From positions 86,899-150,898 of the forward strand of contig NZ_HE578928.1 of assembly GCF_000313565.1 (NCBI RefSeq): a stretch of DNA of 64,000 nucleotides, given 5' to 3'. The DNA is from Dielma fastidiosa. GTDB taxonomy: Bacteria; Bacillota_I; Bacilli_A; Erysipelotrichales; Erysipelotrichaceae. The notes under the pieces are model-generated. The model was given only the letters and a program-made list of their open reading frames with translations, ran no database searches and was not told the origin of the DNA. The translations under genes were made by a program, and so were the position numbers. The stretch's first letter is position 1; each line of letters begins with the position of its first letter. This document shows, piece after piece, positions 35,909 through 44,987 of this stretch.

Positions 35909-36442
35909 TTATTTCAGCAAGTCAGCAAGATAAAGCTCATCTCTCTGATGTTTTCCTTTAAGCTGTTTGTAACGCTTAATTGAATCTACCAGCAGATCAA
36001 TTCTTTCACCATAATAATCACGATAGAACGCCGTGTTATTGTTGTATCGTATTCGGTTGTAGATTACATTTTCCTTACTGAAAGTTTTAGGAGAAATTCT
36101 AGATTTCACTTTTTCAAAATCTGACTCTTTGTTTTCAGATAGTATCAGCAACATTTCCAATTCCGGTTTTGTACAATATTTTTTTATGTCTTTTATTTTT
36201 CCTTTGTACTCTCTTGGAATTTTCAGTTCATCATTAAGCTTATCACCGATTCGAAGTACATGTACATCTCCATGGTACAAATTCAGCGCAGCTTTTACCG
36301 CAGCATTATTTCCAATCTGCCTTGCATGGTAAGGAATCAAATTCAATAAATCATCTTCTGTAATTATTAATTGTTCGTGCTCCAACAACAATCGGATAAT
36401 TTCAAGTTCATTTGGACCTTCACACATAATCAGATACTTCAT
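35909..36442 (-). CDS. TOPRIM/RloB-like protein of an AAA ATPase pair
   Basis: This 177-residue protein begins MKYLIMCEGPNELEIIRLLL, the TOPRIM-like opening with an acidic residue in CEG. VHVLRIGDKLNDEL near residues 63-76 may hold the second acidic pair. TKPELEMLLIL near residue 93 recalls the NPxFExW segment of RloB-type proteins. Its start overlaps the ATPase stop by four bases. In known systems such TOPRIM partners are nucleases released by an AAA ATPase on phage attack. The assignment is by motif only; the DxD site is imperfect, so activity is unproven. Confidence 0.6.
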   Translation of the reverse strand: MKYLIMCEGPNELEIIRLLLEHEQLIITEDDLLNLIPYHARQIGNNAAVKAALNLYHGDVHVLRIGDKLNDELKIPREYKGKIKDIKKYCTKPELEMLLILSENKESDFEKVKSRISPKTFSKENVIYNRIRYNNNTAFYRDYYGERIDLLVDSIKRYKQLKGKHQRDELYLADLLK

Positions 36443-37557
36443 ATCATGAGCTCCTTCTTCAATGCCATAAGATCTTCATAATTAACAGAAGTATCAAAAG
36501 CATTATTGTAAAATTGACGGCTCTTTAAAAGTTCCGGTCTGATATTGTAGATTTCATACATATTATCCAAGCGAATCTTATCATCTGATTTTGCAATCCA
36601 AATATTGTCCTGACGATTGAATAAATCTAAAACTTCACAATAATGCGTAGTAAATAAAAGAGTTGCTGATTTTTTATTAACTGTCTTATCTTTAAACAAA
36701 CTAATCATATTTTCAACAAGCGTCTTATGGAAATGATTTTCCACTTCATCTATCAACAGATCAAATCCATTTTCCAAAGCCGCAACTACCATTATATATA
36801 GAAGTACGCCTTTTGTCGTACCGCTGGATAAAGTGTAAATCAGTTCTGAATCAGAAAGTTCTTTTACATGATTCTGATACACAAGTTTGTAATGATTATC
36901 ATCGACCATTTCCAAACTCTGAATCTTATCATCAAAAATTTTAATCACTTTTGTCAGAACATTCTTTGAAATTTTATAGTTTTTCATAGTTCGGAACATT
37001 AGACGATATGTGTCTGCACCTTCACCATCACAGTTAAAATATATAGCTCGGGTAGCTTTCTTTTTTAAAATAAAGAACACAATAGAAGTATCTTCTGGAA
37101 GCTCTCCTAAATCGAAAATTTCTTCAAAACCTTCGATAGAATAAATTTCTTTATTCTTTGATTTATAATATTTTTTTCGATAGATATGCTGCTCGGTGAA
37201 ATTGGCTTTATTTCCTAATATCGCATCAGATTTTAAAACTGTATTGTATTTATAGATGGTATCTTCATGATAGAAAATGATTTCTAATTTCACATTGTCA
37301 TAATTATAATGTTTATCTTCCAAACGGAACTCGCCAAGAATAGAGTAACCGCATTCCATCAGCTCAATCGCAGAAGTTTTACCAGAAGCATTCTTACCGA
37401 TGAATGCAGCTGTATTAAACACATATAAATCTTCCGCAATCTCCTGCAGCTCATATTCCTTATCCTCACTTGTTTTTTTAGATTTTGCCACAAGATCAAT
37501 GGTAAAATCATCGCAGCAGTTTTTATAGTTTGATGCACGAACTCTTAATAGTTTCAT
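36439..37557 (-). CDS. AAA15-type ATPase, likely phage-defence component
   Basis: This 372-residue SMC/RecF-like ATPase has Walker A IGKNASGKTS near residues 54-63, a middle coiled insert, the signature-like LSSGTTKG near residue 245, the Walker B LLIDEVENHF and the following LLFTTHYCEVLD. The pattern fits AAA15/AAA21 (OLD-like) ATPases, which sense phage or damage together with a TOPRIM nuclease. It forms a two-gene unit with the 35909-36442 gene. AAGGAAGG is before the ATG. PARIS-type, RloAB-like or other pairs are possible. Confidence 0.85.
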   Translation of the reverse strand: MKLLRVRASNYKNCCDDFTIDLVAKSKKTSEDKEYELQEIAEDLYVFNTAAFIGKNASGKTSAIELMECGYSILGEFRLEDKHYNYDNVKLEIIFYHEDTIYKYNTVLKSDAILGNKANFTEQHIYRKKYYKSKNKEIYSIEGFEEIFDLGELPEDTSIVFFILKKKATRAIYFNCDGEGADTYRLMFRTMKNYKISKNVLTKVIKIFDDKIQSLEMVDDNHYKLVYQNHVKELSDSELIYTLSSGTTKGVLLYIMVVAALENGFDLLIDEVENHFHKTLVENMISLFKDKTVNKKSATLLFTTHYCEVLDLFNRQDNIWIAKSDDKIRLDNMYEIYNIRPELLKSRQFYNNAFDTSVNYEDLMALKKELMI

Positions 37558-37800
37558 ATAATTTACCTTCCTTTACCATCATCTATTCGTATTATAACCA
37601 AATAAGTTATTTAAAACAAGTTTTTTGTTTTAATTTGTTTTATTTATATATTTATGTGTTTTTTATTTATTTTTAATGTATTATTTTGTATTAAATATTT
37701 CACTTGTTAATCTAATGTGATTAGCAAAAAACTTTTGGCAGAATACTGCATTCTTATTCAATTTTTTTAATGCTCTCTTCTGAATTGCAAATATTAAAAA
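37558..37800. other. AT-rich intergenic region
   Basis: These 243 bases are very AT-rich and hold no gene. They carry the promoter region of the ATPase pair and lie downstream of the acyltransferase. Low GC here may mark the edge of an acquired segment. Confidence 0.5.
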
Positions 37801-37826
37801 AACCTGAAATCAAAGGATCTCAGGTT
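37801..37826 (-). terminator. Terminator of the acyltransferase gene
   Basis: AACCTGA (37801-37807) and TCAGGTT (37820-37826) pair, overlapping the stop codon, and on the minus strand they lead into seven Ts. Confidence 0.8.
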
Positions 37827-38865
37827 ATTCAAATAGCTTTTTAAGCAGCGGTACTTTTTTCAGACACCATGCCGCCAACGCACAGAATGCAAATAAAAAT
37901 ATTTCATATAATACGACGCTGACAAGACGGTTATTAAAATACAGAATTTCATAACGTACAACACTCAGATGGGTATTATAAATCATATGGACAACATAGA
38001 TGCCAAAGGTCGTAGCCGCAACATTGGACAGCATTTTGCCTGACCATCCTTTAAATTCACATTTACCCGCCAGCGTATAGACTGTGAAAAACACCAGCAC
38101 CGCCAGTATCATCGTTGGCAGGTAATAAAGATTATCCAGCATCAAATACATCTGTCCCCATGTATTTAACTCATACAAGCCGCTGTATACACTTAGAATC
38201 AATATACAAGGAATTGCCAGCAGTGTCAGCAGCCAGCCGCACCGCTGTACTTTAAGACTGAAATCAGTCTGAGTAATTGCATAACCGGCAAACATATAAC
38301 CGATAAAATTACTCATAATCTGCACATCAAACCAGAAAGTAACCGTCGGTATAATTTCATAACGCACCAATACCGGCAGCAAGCCGCTGAAAAAAGCCCA
38401 GCCGATGAAGAAATAAAGCCAGTCCGCCTGCTTCATGGCGATGATGATCTTTCTTAAAAACGGCAGAATGAGATAAGCACCTAACAGCATATAAAAATAC
38501 CAGTAAGAAGTGATAATCGGTGCTTCAATAATACGATTGATAAAATCATGAAGATTGAATGCATTGCCTTCTTCAACTAAATATATATAAAGTGAAAATA
38601 AGAGTAAAACTGCCGCAACCTTACCCACTTTATGAATCAGCAGCTCCTTGTAGCTGTACTCTCTGCGCAGCAGCAGCGCTCCTGAAATCATCAAAAAGAT
38701 TGGTACCGCAATTTTACTGAAATAAAAATATGCCAGTGATAATGCCCAGGTCAGACTGGGATTCATTCCTAAAAATACTTCTGAATTCGTATGATTGACA
38801 ATTACCAGGAAACACGCCAGAATCCTTAAAATATCAAATGCATAATTATGTCCTCTTTGCTTCAT
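37825..38865 (-). CDS. Acyltransferase family 3 membrane protein
   Basis: This 346-residue, ten-helix protein has an FDILRILACFLVIVNHTNSE start in which the conserved R and H of acyltransferase_3 are seen. Such proteins acetylate or otherwise modify cell-surface sugars. The start at 38865 follows AGAGGAGG; a GTG at 38886 in frame is less likely. It stands alone. Confidence 0.88.
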   Translation of the reverse strand: MKQRGHNYAFDILRILACFLVIVNHTNSEVFLGMNPSLTWALSLAYFYFSKIAVPIFLMISGALLLRREYSYKELLIHKVGKVAAVLLLFSLYIYLVEEGNAFNLHDFINRIIEAPIITSYWYFYMLLGAYLILPFLRKIIIAMKQADWLYFFIGWAFFSGLLPVLVRYEIIPTVTFWFDVQIMSNFIGYMFAGYAITQTDFSLKVQRCGWLLTLLAIPCILILSVYSGLYELNTWGQMYLMLDNLYYLPTMILAVLVFFTVYTLAGKCEFKGWSGKMLSNVAATTFGIYVVHMIYNTHLSVVRYEILYFNNRLVSVVLYEIFLFAFCALAAWCLKKVPLLKKLFE

Positions 38866-39033
38866 AGTGCCTCCTCTTCCTTTCACTATAATAACCGATT
38901 TATTTCACTTTATCAATCATGCCATGAAAGATCATGAAAATCCTTACTCAAAGTACAAAAACAACAGAAACATGATATAATAAAATACATATAAACATAA
39001 CGGCAAATAGAAATGGTTACCCTGGAGGTGCAT

Positions 39034-40596
39034 ATGGAAACTTCAATTAATCAAATCAAGGACCAGATTCTTATCGCCAGACAAAACGACCTTGAAGAAT
39101 CAAAACGTCTTTGTCTCAGTCTTTTGAACAATAATAATGCTGATTATCATACATACGCATTCGCATATACATTCCTTGCTGATTATTATATGGCTAAAGA
39201 TGACATGGATAACTGTACCTATATGCTGTATATGGCTAAAACCCTTTCAGAAAAGAATAACTTTGAAGATCTTTTAATCCGTATCTATCTTTATTATGGC
39301 ATGATCTATCTGAATTACAGTGATTATCAGACTTCCGTGGATCATTATTTCAAGGCGCTTGCACTCGCTAAAAAGAATAATGAAACACTGTTTATTTCTG
39401 CTATTTATAATAATATAGCTAATATATTTGAATCTGCTGATGATCTTGAAGAAGCCTTTGCTTATTATAAACAAAGCTATGAAACATTAAAGATTCCTGA
39501 TCTGCCCTCCCGCTATTCTTCTGAAGCAATCACTCTGACAAATTTATGCAACATCAGTTTCCAACAAGGAAAACACGATGAGCTGGCACTTTATTACGCA
39601 ATGTTTAAAGAGATACCGGAAGAAGCTTATACTGAAACGATGCTTTTCCTTTTTTATTTTAATAAGTTTTTATATAAGAACAGTGTCCACAAATACGATG
39701 AAGCGCTTGTCGCTTTAGATCAATTGATGGTACTGCAGGAAAAGATGGAAGATCGGCTGACGGTTTATCAGATGCTTGTTTATATTGGTGATATCTTGAT
39801 CAGTATGAAAGAAAAAACAAGGGCTTCAAAAGTGCTGACAATGATCCAAGACAGTGATTCTGCCAAGGAAGCGATCAACGCTTTAAAAATTGTTGATATG
39901 AAGGTGCGTTTCTGTGAACAGTTTGATTTAGAAGACGAATTAAAGCAAGCCTATAAAGAATACTATGAGGCAAATCGCATCAGTTCAAAAATCATTAAAA
40001 AGAATAGCTCAAATGGCTTAAAAGCTAAGATTACCCTGCATCAAAGCAATGATGAACGCATGGCAATCCAGCATCAGAATAAACGCCTTGAATTAATGAT
40101 GAATATTGATGAACCAACCAATCTTTTAAACCGCCGTTTTTTTGATCATTATCTGGTTAAGCTATGCAGTGAAGATGTCTGTCATCCTTTAGGTTTAGCA
40201 ATGATTGATATTGACTGTTTCAAAGAATACAATGACTATTACGGACATATTGAGGGTGATAAGATCCTCTATGAAGTAGGTGATTCATTGAATAAATATA
40301 AAATGGATACGTTTCACATCTGCCGGTATGGCGGTGATGAGTTTGCCTGTATCTTTGAATATTGCAGTGGTGATGATATTGAGCATTACCTGAAGCGGGT
40401 TTATGACGATCTGGCGGCTAAACAGCTGGCTCATATCAAGAGTACAGTGGCATCAAGGGTCACTATCTCAACGGGCTTCATCATGTGCAAAGAGTGTTCT
40501 GACATGGAATTTTTGATTCGCTGCGCGGATGATGAGCTATATAACGCAAAACGCAAAGGACGTAACTGCTGGAGCAAAAGTCCGCAGAGTATATAA
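39034..40596 (+). CDS. TPR-repeat diguanylate cyclase
   Basis: This 520-residue cytoplasmic protein has about seven TPR-like helix pairs (residues 20-330) and a C-terminal GGDEF domain at 355-515. The active site RYGGDEFACIF is intact, as is the DIDCFKEYNDYYGH metal region. It would make c-di-GMP in response to a partner bound by the TPR part. The ATG at 39034 is used since GGAGG precedes it. Confidence 0.9.
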   Translation: METSINQIKDQILIARQNDLEESKRLCLSLLNNNNADYHTYAFAYTFLADYYMAKDDMDNCTYMLYMAKTLSEKNNFEDLLIRIYLYYGMIYLNYSDYQTSVDHYFKALALAKKNNETLFISAIYNNIANIFESADDLEEAFAYYKQSYETLKIPDLPSRYSSEAITLTNLCNISFQQGKHDELALYYAMFKEIPEEAYTETMLFLFYFNKFLYKNSVHKYDEALVALDQLMVLQEKMEDRLTVYQMLVYIGDILISMKEKTRASKVLTMIQDSDSAKEAINALKIVDMKVRFCEQFDLEDELKQAYKEYYEANRISSKIIKKNSSNGLKAKITLHQSNDERMAIQHQNKRLELMMNIDEPTNLLNRRFFDHYLVKLCSEDVCHPLGLAMIDIDCFKEYNDYYGHIEGDKILYEVGDSLNKYKMDTFHICRYGGDEFACIFEYCSGDDIEHYLKRVYDDLAAKQLAHIKSTVASRVTISTGFIMCKECSDMEFLIRCADDELYNAKRKGRNCWSKSPQSI

Positions 40597-40598
40597 AA

Positions 40599-40648
40599 GG
40601 AAAAAGCTGATACCGGCGGTGGGGGAATCGTCCGGTTCAGCTTTTTCC
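40599..40648 (+). terminator. Terminator of the TPR-GGDEF gene
   Basis: GGAAAAAGCTGA pairs with TCAGCTTTTTCC, with an inner ACCGG/CCGGT stem. Confidence 0.85.
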
Positions 40649-40821
40649 AACTACAATTAGAATTCGCTTTATCAATTCTAAAGCTAATTTTATTGTATAA
40701 CGGAGACCCGTGTTTGTAAACCCTTTCATTAAAAAAATAATGAAAGAATTACTGTTATTATGCCAGCCAATCTAACAGAGAAAAATTTACTGTAATGGTG
40801 ATACAATTGCAGCTCCATTTA

Positions 40822-40883
40822 AAAAGTTCCTTTTATTGCAGTGTCCAGCTTTTTGCGGATACTACATTTAACAAGGAACTTTT
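40822..40883 (-). terminator. Likely terminator of the B-box protein gene
   Basis: AAAAGTTCCTT and AAGGAACTTTT are perfect 11-base inverted arms, 40 bases apart, just after the minus-strand gene that ends at 40887. Confidence 0.55.
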
Positions 40884-40886
40884 ATT

Positions 40887-41318
40887 TTATTTTTTATCTT
40901 TGTTTTTAATCAATGCAAGCAGATATTTAGGCAATGCGTAAATACCGACAAACGGTGACAGAATTACTTTCACAAGATAATACAGCAATTCACCGATTCC
41001 TTTGATTTTCATGAAGCTGCTGCGCCTCATTTCGCCTAAATAGATATAACCGCTGGGCATCAGTAAACATACTAATACAAGCAGGAAGGTGGCATAGCCA
41101 AAATTCATCATATAACCAAAGACTAGACCAACGGCTCCCAACAGCAGGGTTGGTTTGCCGATTAGTTTTTCTTCATGGGCTGCTTGACGGATGGATTTAT
41201 GAAAACAATCCATACAGATATTCAGATTTGTGAAATCCGCACATTCTTTACAGAGCGGTTTTCCGCATTTGGAACATGTTGTTGTTGCTTCTCTATCAGG
41301 ATGATATGCACAATTCAT
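40887..41318 (-). CDS. B-box zinc finger membrane protein
   Basis: This 143-residue protein has an N-terminal B-box-like zinc motif (CAYHPDREATTTCSKCGKPL then CKEC...CMDC) at residues 3-38, followed by membrane helices at about 55-85 and a third near 110-130. Such proteins are widespread in Bacillota and are uncharacterised. Single gene, GAGGTTAACC before the ATG. Confidence 0.8.
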   Translation of the reverse strand: MNCAYHPDREATTTCSKCGKPLCKECADFTNLNICMDCFHKSIRQAAHEEKLIGKPTLLLGAVGLVFGYMMNFGYATFLLVLVCLLMPSGYIYLGEMRRSSFMKIKGIGELLYYLVKVILSPFVGIYALPKYLLALIKNKDKK

Positions 41319-41368
41319 AGGTTAACCTCACTTTACCTTTAAAATAATACTATGTGCCGGCTTTCCTG

Positions 41369-41947
41369 TCAACTGTCATATACGGCATGCATAATGCGCA
41401 ATAAACGGCTGTTCATCATAATTAAAAAATCTAATGAACTGTTTTCACGCTGATTGTAATACTTTCTGATCTCTTCATCACGTTCAATCAGCAAACGGGC
41501 TGACTGTTCAAAATCAAATGCATCCCCTGCCCGATATTCGCTGAATTCATGAATTGGCTCACAGCCGCAGACCGGTGCCAAAAAGGTGTTATGAAATTCT
41601 ACAAACGACGTTTCAGACTCCGTGTCACTTTGCTTTTTCAGCTCGTAAAACTGCGTATTTAAAAGCATTCTGACATAAGTCTCATGAAAATTCTCATCAT
41701 TGATCAGCCGCATCGCAAACTCATAGGCGTTTAGGCTATTTAGAAATTCTTCAAGACTCATCGCAAAGTATGGATCAGTCAGTGCTTCACGATTCATATC
41801 TAAAATTTCATCAATAAAATTATTTCTCATACGGCAGCGAACGATTTGCTGGTGCGTAAGTCCCATCATTTTCTGATTCATGTCAGCTAGATAATGATCG
41901 ATGGAAGCCAGCTGGGCTTCCAATTTTTTCTTCTTATCAGATTCCAT
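41369..41947 (-). CDS. Hypothetical helical protein
   Basis: This 192-residue soluble protein starts with a lysine-rich helix and is largely alpha-helical and acidic. No family was recognised. A segment near residue 120 with VCGCEPIHEF is its only cysteine-bearing part. GAGGGGATAGA precedes the ATG. Confidence 0.65.
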   Translation of the reverse strand: MESDKKKKLEAQLASIDHYLADMNQKMMGLTHQQIVRCRMRNNFIDEILDMNREALTDPYFAMSLEEFLNSLNAYEFAMRLINDENFHETYVRMLLNTQFYELKKQSDTESETSFVEFHNTFLAPVCGCEPIHEFSEYRAGDAFDFEQSARLLIERDEEIRKYYNQRENSSLDFLIMMNSRLLRIMHAVYDS

Positions 41948-42029
41948 TCTATCCCCTCATTTCTTAATGAATATCAATATCCATAACGATTCAAAAGGTT
42001 TGCTGATAAACAAACCTTTGTCTTACTTA

Positions 42030-43010
42030 TTAATTTTTAAGCCATTTACCGTTGTTGTCAAAATACATCATTTCACCATCGATCCAACGACCGCCGGTAA
42101 CCATTTTACCGCTGCCGTCAAAATAATACCAATTGCTGCCTGATGCCATCCAACCGGTTTTCATAATACCATCTTTATCCGCATAATACCAGTTATTGTA
42201 TGAAGGTACCCATTTGCTTGTGACAAGCTGGCCCGCTGTGTTGTAGCATTTCCACACACCGCTTTCAAGCTTCCAGCGCAAATCACTGCTGTCAGCCGCT
42301 GTAATTGTACCGCCGGCTTTTTCATAAGCTTCATTATACAGCTTTACAAGATCATCATAAACCGTATAACCGCGGAAACTATTGATAGCGACATAACTCG
42401 CTGAACGGCCGGCTTTCGCGTCTTCCTTGCCGTCAGTAACAACATCCTTCTTCGCCTGTGTCAGTTCTTTGTTGTAGCTGTTATAAGCATCTGTATAAAA
42501 CTCACGGTAATCAGCTTTCTCAGAAGATTTTGTCAGTGAATCCAGCGTCGTATTGCGGCCAAGACGGTTCCAGCAATCCTTCTTTGCATTCTCATCAGCT
42601 AATTCCTGAAGATTATCAACGGCATTATCTTCAAGATCCGCATAAGTTTCTTTATAAACCTTACGCCATTCTGATTTAAAATCAATATCAGAAGGACATT
42701 TTGTGCGGTTCTTGCGCTTTGCCTCAAAATCGTTATTTGCCGCTTCAATGGCCGACTTTGTAGCTTCATCCATCATTTCATCATAAGCCTTATACCAGCC
42801 TGCCTGATAACCGCGCTTATATTCATCAGTACCGCTTTTCTGTGTAAACTTTGTATTGGCATGTTCCTTTTCATAGGCATAGCCATCATCATAGCCTTGT
42901 TTGTAAGTACTCTTATCTGAGGCTGCAACAATTGGCATTACCGATTGAGCGTTATAAGCAACAGGTGCCAGACAGCATGCTGCCAGCAGACAAGCACATA
43001 ATTTTTTCAT
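42030..43010 (-). CDS. Secreted protein with choline-binding-type repeats
   Basis: This 326-residue protein has a signal peptide (residues 1-20, ending in AYNAQS), then a helical region with repeated Y-x-x-G-Y-x-x-G-Y type units (KQGYDDGYAYE, KRGYQAGWYKAYDE, EAYEKAGG), and a C-terminal set of Trp/Tyr-rich repeats from about residue 245 (SGVWKCYN, YNNWYYADKDGIMKTGWM, SGSNWYYFDGSGKM). The repeats belong to the choline-binding/cell-wall-binding type. It should sit on the cell surface; the helical region may be a ligand-binding module. It is the second of three such proteins in the window. Confidence 0.8.
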   Translation of the reverse strand: MKKLCACLLAACCLAPVAYNAQSVMPIVAASDKSTYKQGYDDGYAYEKEHANTKFTQKSGTDEYKRGYQAGWYKAYDEMMDEATKSAIEAANNDFEAKRKNRTKCPSDIDFKSEWRKVYKETYADLEDNAVDNLQELADENAKKDCWNRLGRNTTLDSLTKSSEKADYREFYTDAYNSYNKELTQAKKDVVTDGKEDAKAGRSASYVAINSFRGYTVYDDLVKLYNEAYEKAGGTITAADSSDLRWKLESGVWKCYNTAGQLVTSKWVPSYNNWYYADKDGIMKTGWMASGSNWYYFDGSGKMVTGGRWIDGEMMYFDNNGKWLKN

Positions 43011-43325
43011 AGTGTCATTTCCCTTCTTTTTCTATGGTAAGTATAACAGTTATCTGTCTTAAAAATATGTGATTTCTTTAATTCTTATTCATTTTACCAA
43101 CATTATCAGCAAAAAGCCACAATTCTAACGATATTGTTATGTTTATGATACTTAAAAATGTTACTCTATTTAATCAATAAATTGAAATAAACTATTTATT
43201 AACACAATATATCTATTATGGATTTATTACTGAATAAGATTATGATAACTGCCATAATCAATTGTGAATACTTGAGACATTATCATAAACGAATCATATT
43301 CACTCTATCAACTTGTTGGATTCAT
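43011..43325. other. AT-rich gap
   Basis: These 315 bases hold no gene. The promoter of the 42030-43010 gene must lie at the left end, and nothing else was recognised. Confidence 0.5.
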
Positions 43326-43354
43326 TTGACAAATACAACGATTTGATATATATA
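43326..43354 (+). promoter_or_regulatory. Strong promoter of the repeat RNA
   Basis: TTGACA (43326-43331), 17 bases and TATATA (43349-43354) form a near-consensus sigma-A promoter. Transcription should start near 43361, just before the repeats. Confidence 0.75.
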
Positions 43355-43360
43355 CTAATA

Positions 43361-43492
43361 ATGAACTAAGATTAGTTGGTTGGCAAGCAACGGAAAAATT
43401 TGATACGAAGTGAGAATAACTGGCTCACACTAGTTGGCAAGCAACGGAAAAACTTGATATAATAGAACGCTCCAAACAGCGTTCTATTTTTT
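43361..43492 (+). ncRNA. Candidate repeat RNA, type III antitoxin-like
   Basis: A 26-base block starts at 43380 (TTGGCAAGCAACGG...) and returns at 43434 with one mismatch, so the repeat period is 54 bases. Each block can fold GTTG-gcaag-CAAC, and the spacer has GTGAG...CTCAC. A strong promoter precedes the block and a terminator follows it, then a gene begins at 43507. This is the layout of type III toxin-antitoxin systems, in which repeat RNA neutralises a nuclease. That this RNA is an antitoxin is an inference. Confidence 0.55.
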
Positions 43493-43493
43493 T
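43463..43493 (+). terminator. Terminator between repeat RNA and downstream gene
   Basis: TAGAACGCT pairs with AGCGTTCTA around a 6-base loop, then seven Ts. It would let most transcripts end after the repeats and only some read into the gene at 43507. Confidence 0.9.
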
Positions 43494-43506
43494 AAGGGGG
43501 AAAATA

Positions 43507-44179
43507 ATGGTAATAAAATTTTATGACGAAAAAAATATAATTAGAATCATACAATCTGGATTAGTTAATTAAAAACATATTTATTGAATAAAAGCTTTTT
43601 ATATGTTTACTATGATACCTTAAAAAAGATTACGATTTTATTGAATTAATATTTAAAAAAGAACATTTCAAGCATTTGTGTGGAATAAGCAATAATCCTA
43701 AAGATGTTTTTATTTATGAAAATGCCGGCATTCATAAGGAAGTCTTGTCTCCTATAAAATTTTATGATATTTGTAAAGCTAAACGGTTAGGTTATAAACA
43801 CATAATAATAAAAAAGGATTCTTCAACTATACAAAAAATGAATATCCTTAACAATCTTCATTTATTAACACAAAATGAAACTATTTATTGTAATATATTG
43901 GGTGTACATAATATTTTACGATGCGATGGTATGATTGGGCTTTCAAAAGGCAATATCTCTTTAGCATTGCGTAATTTAAATGGTTATTCCATACCACTAA
44001 GTTCATTAGATTTCGATATAACCGATAGTGGTGAGAATCTATTTGAAGTTTATCTAGTAGCTAGTAAAAAGATAAATGAAAAAAAATATTCTTGTATCAA
44101 TCTACAAAAAATAGATATAGAAAAACTTCCTTATGGAATTAAAGAATTATTAAATATAAAAGATAACGTACATAGTTAA
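43507..44179 (+). pseudogene. Frameshifted gene, candidate toxin, possibly PBECR4-like
   Basis: A GGGGG site and ATG at 43507 open a frame that ends after 21 codons at 43570-43572. Adding one T near 43569 and one A in the run at 43622-43627 gives a continuous protein of about 220 residues: MVIKFYDEKNI..., then YYDTLKKDYDFIELIFKKEHF, KHLCGIS and RLGYKHIIIK. The pattern F-x-K-x-x-F-x-H-L-x-G-I recalls the PBECR4 (BECR-fold nuclease) family from memory; it was not checked. It follows a repeat RNA and terminator, so it could be a type III toxin. The two slips may be real decay or base-call errors in A/T runs. Confidence 0.55.
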
Positions 44180-44300
44180 GTTATGCAAAACTAGACAATT
44201 GATAGTTTTTTATGTAAACTTTTAACCAATGTATCTCATAAAAGTTACTTCATAAATCAAAAAAACCATTGTTATGTTTCTCAACCAGAAAAAGAAGAAA

Positions 44301-44318
44301 GCCGGGTTTTATCCCGGC
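44301..44318 (-). terminator. Terminator of the membrane protein gene
   Basis: GCCGGG and CCCGGC form a hairpin. On the minus strand it is followed by TTTCTTCTTTTT. Confidence 0.85.
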
Positions 44319-44328
44319 ATTCACATGA

Positions 44329-44745
44329 TTAACAACGGCATTCATTTTCAAAGCAATCATTATAAATATGCAAAAACAGGAATATACCGCCAGACATTAA
44401 TGTTAAAAAGAAGAAGCTTAATGCTAGAAATAACTGTTGAAAACTCATTGAGCAATAACCGACCAAGGTTACAAAAAAGGCTGAGATCAGCAGTCCTGAA
44501 GCACCCAAAACCGCCCATGTTCCGGCTGAGCAAAAAGCTATCTTCAACAAACGGCTTTTTGGTGACCACAGCAGTCCAATCACAAAAAAGGTTAATACGA
44601 CAAGGGCTGTAAATGCAAGCCCGGTTGAGAGAATCATCGGATCATCTAAACAAATTTCACCATTGGCAAGCAGCAGATAAACACCAAAGCCAATCAACAG
44701 GCTGACTACCAACAGCGCACTCTTCCATCGATTAATCACTTTCAT
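44329..44745 (-). CDS. Small membrane protein, unknown
   Basis: This 138-residue protein has four hydrophobic segments (for example LLVVSLLIGFGVYLLL and FTALVVLTFFVIGLLW) and a cysteine-rich C-terminus. The ATG at 44745 is chosen since GGGGGG lies six bases before it; a GTG at 44754 is also in frame. No family was recognised. Single gene. Confidence 0.65.
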   Translation of the reverse strand: MKVINRWKSALLVVSLLIGFGVYLLLANGEICLDDPMILSTGLAFTALVVLTFFVIGLLWSPKSRLLKIAFCSAGTWAVLGASGLLISAFFVTLVGYCSMSFQQLFLALSFFFLTLMSGGIFLFLHIYNDCFENECRC

Positions 44746-44912
44746 ATCGTTCACCCCCCTTCATAGACTAAGCTATGCGTCAATTTGCAGTTGGACTGGT
44801 TTTTTATCTTGCCAACATAAAAAAATACCATTTGCAATCAACAGATGGTTTATTATTCATGTTTATTGTTTTATATGACGCAAATTAATATTTTTTCTTT
44901 ATTCATGATATA

Positions 44913-44958
44913 AAATAGGTTCAAAACTTGACTATTACCATCAGTTTTGAACCTATTT
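44913..44958 (-). terminator. Terminator of the CAP-domain protein gene
   Basis: AAATAGGTTCAAAACT (44913-44928) and AGTTTTGAACCTATTT (44943-44958) form a perfect 16-bp stem just downstream of the gene. Confidence 0.8.
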
Positions 44959-44987
44959 ATCATTTAAATTACCGAATAACCTTCAGC

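Noticed and set aside
43380-43459. Two direct repeats that could be read as a CRISPR array
   Set aside because: There are only two copies with one spacer, no cas genes are nearby, and the repeats lie between a promoter and a terminator in an RNA-gene layout.
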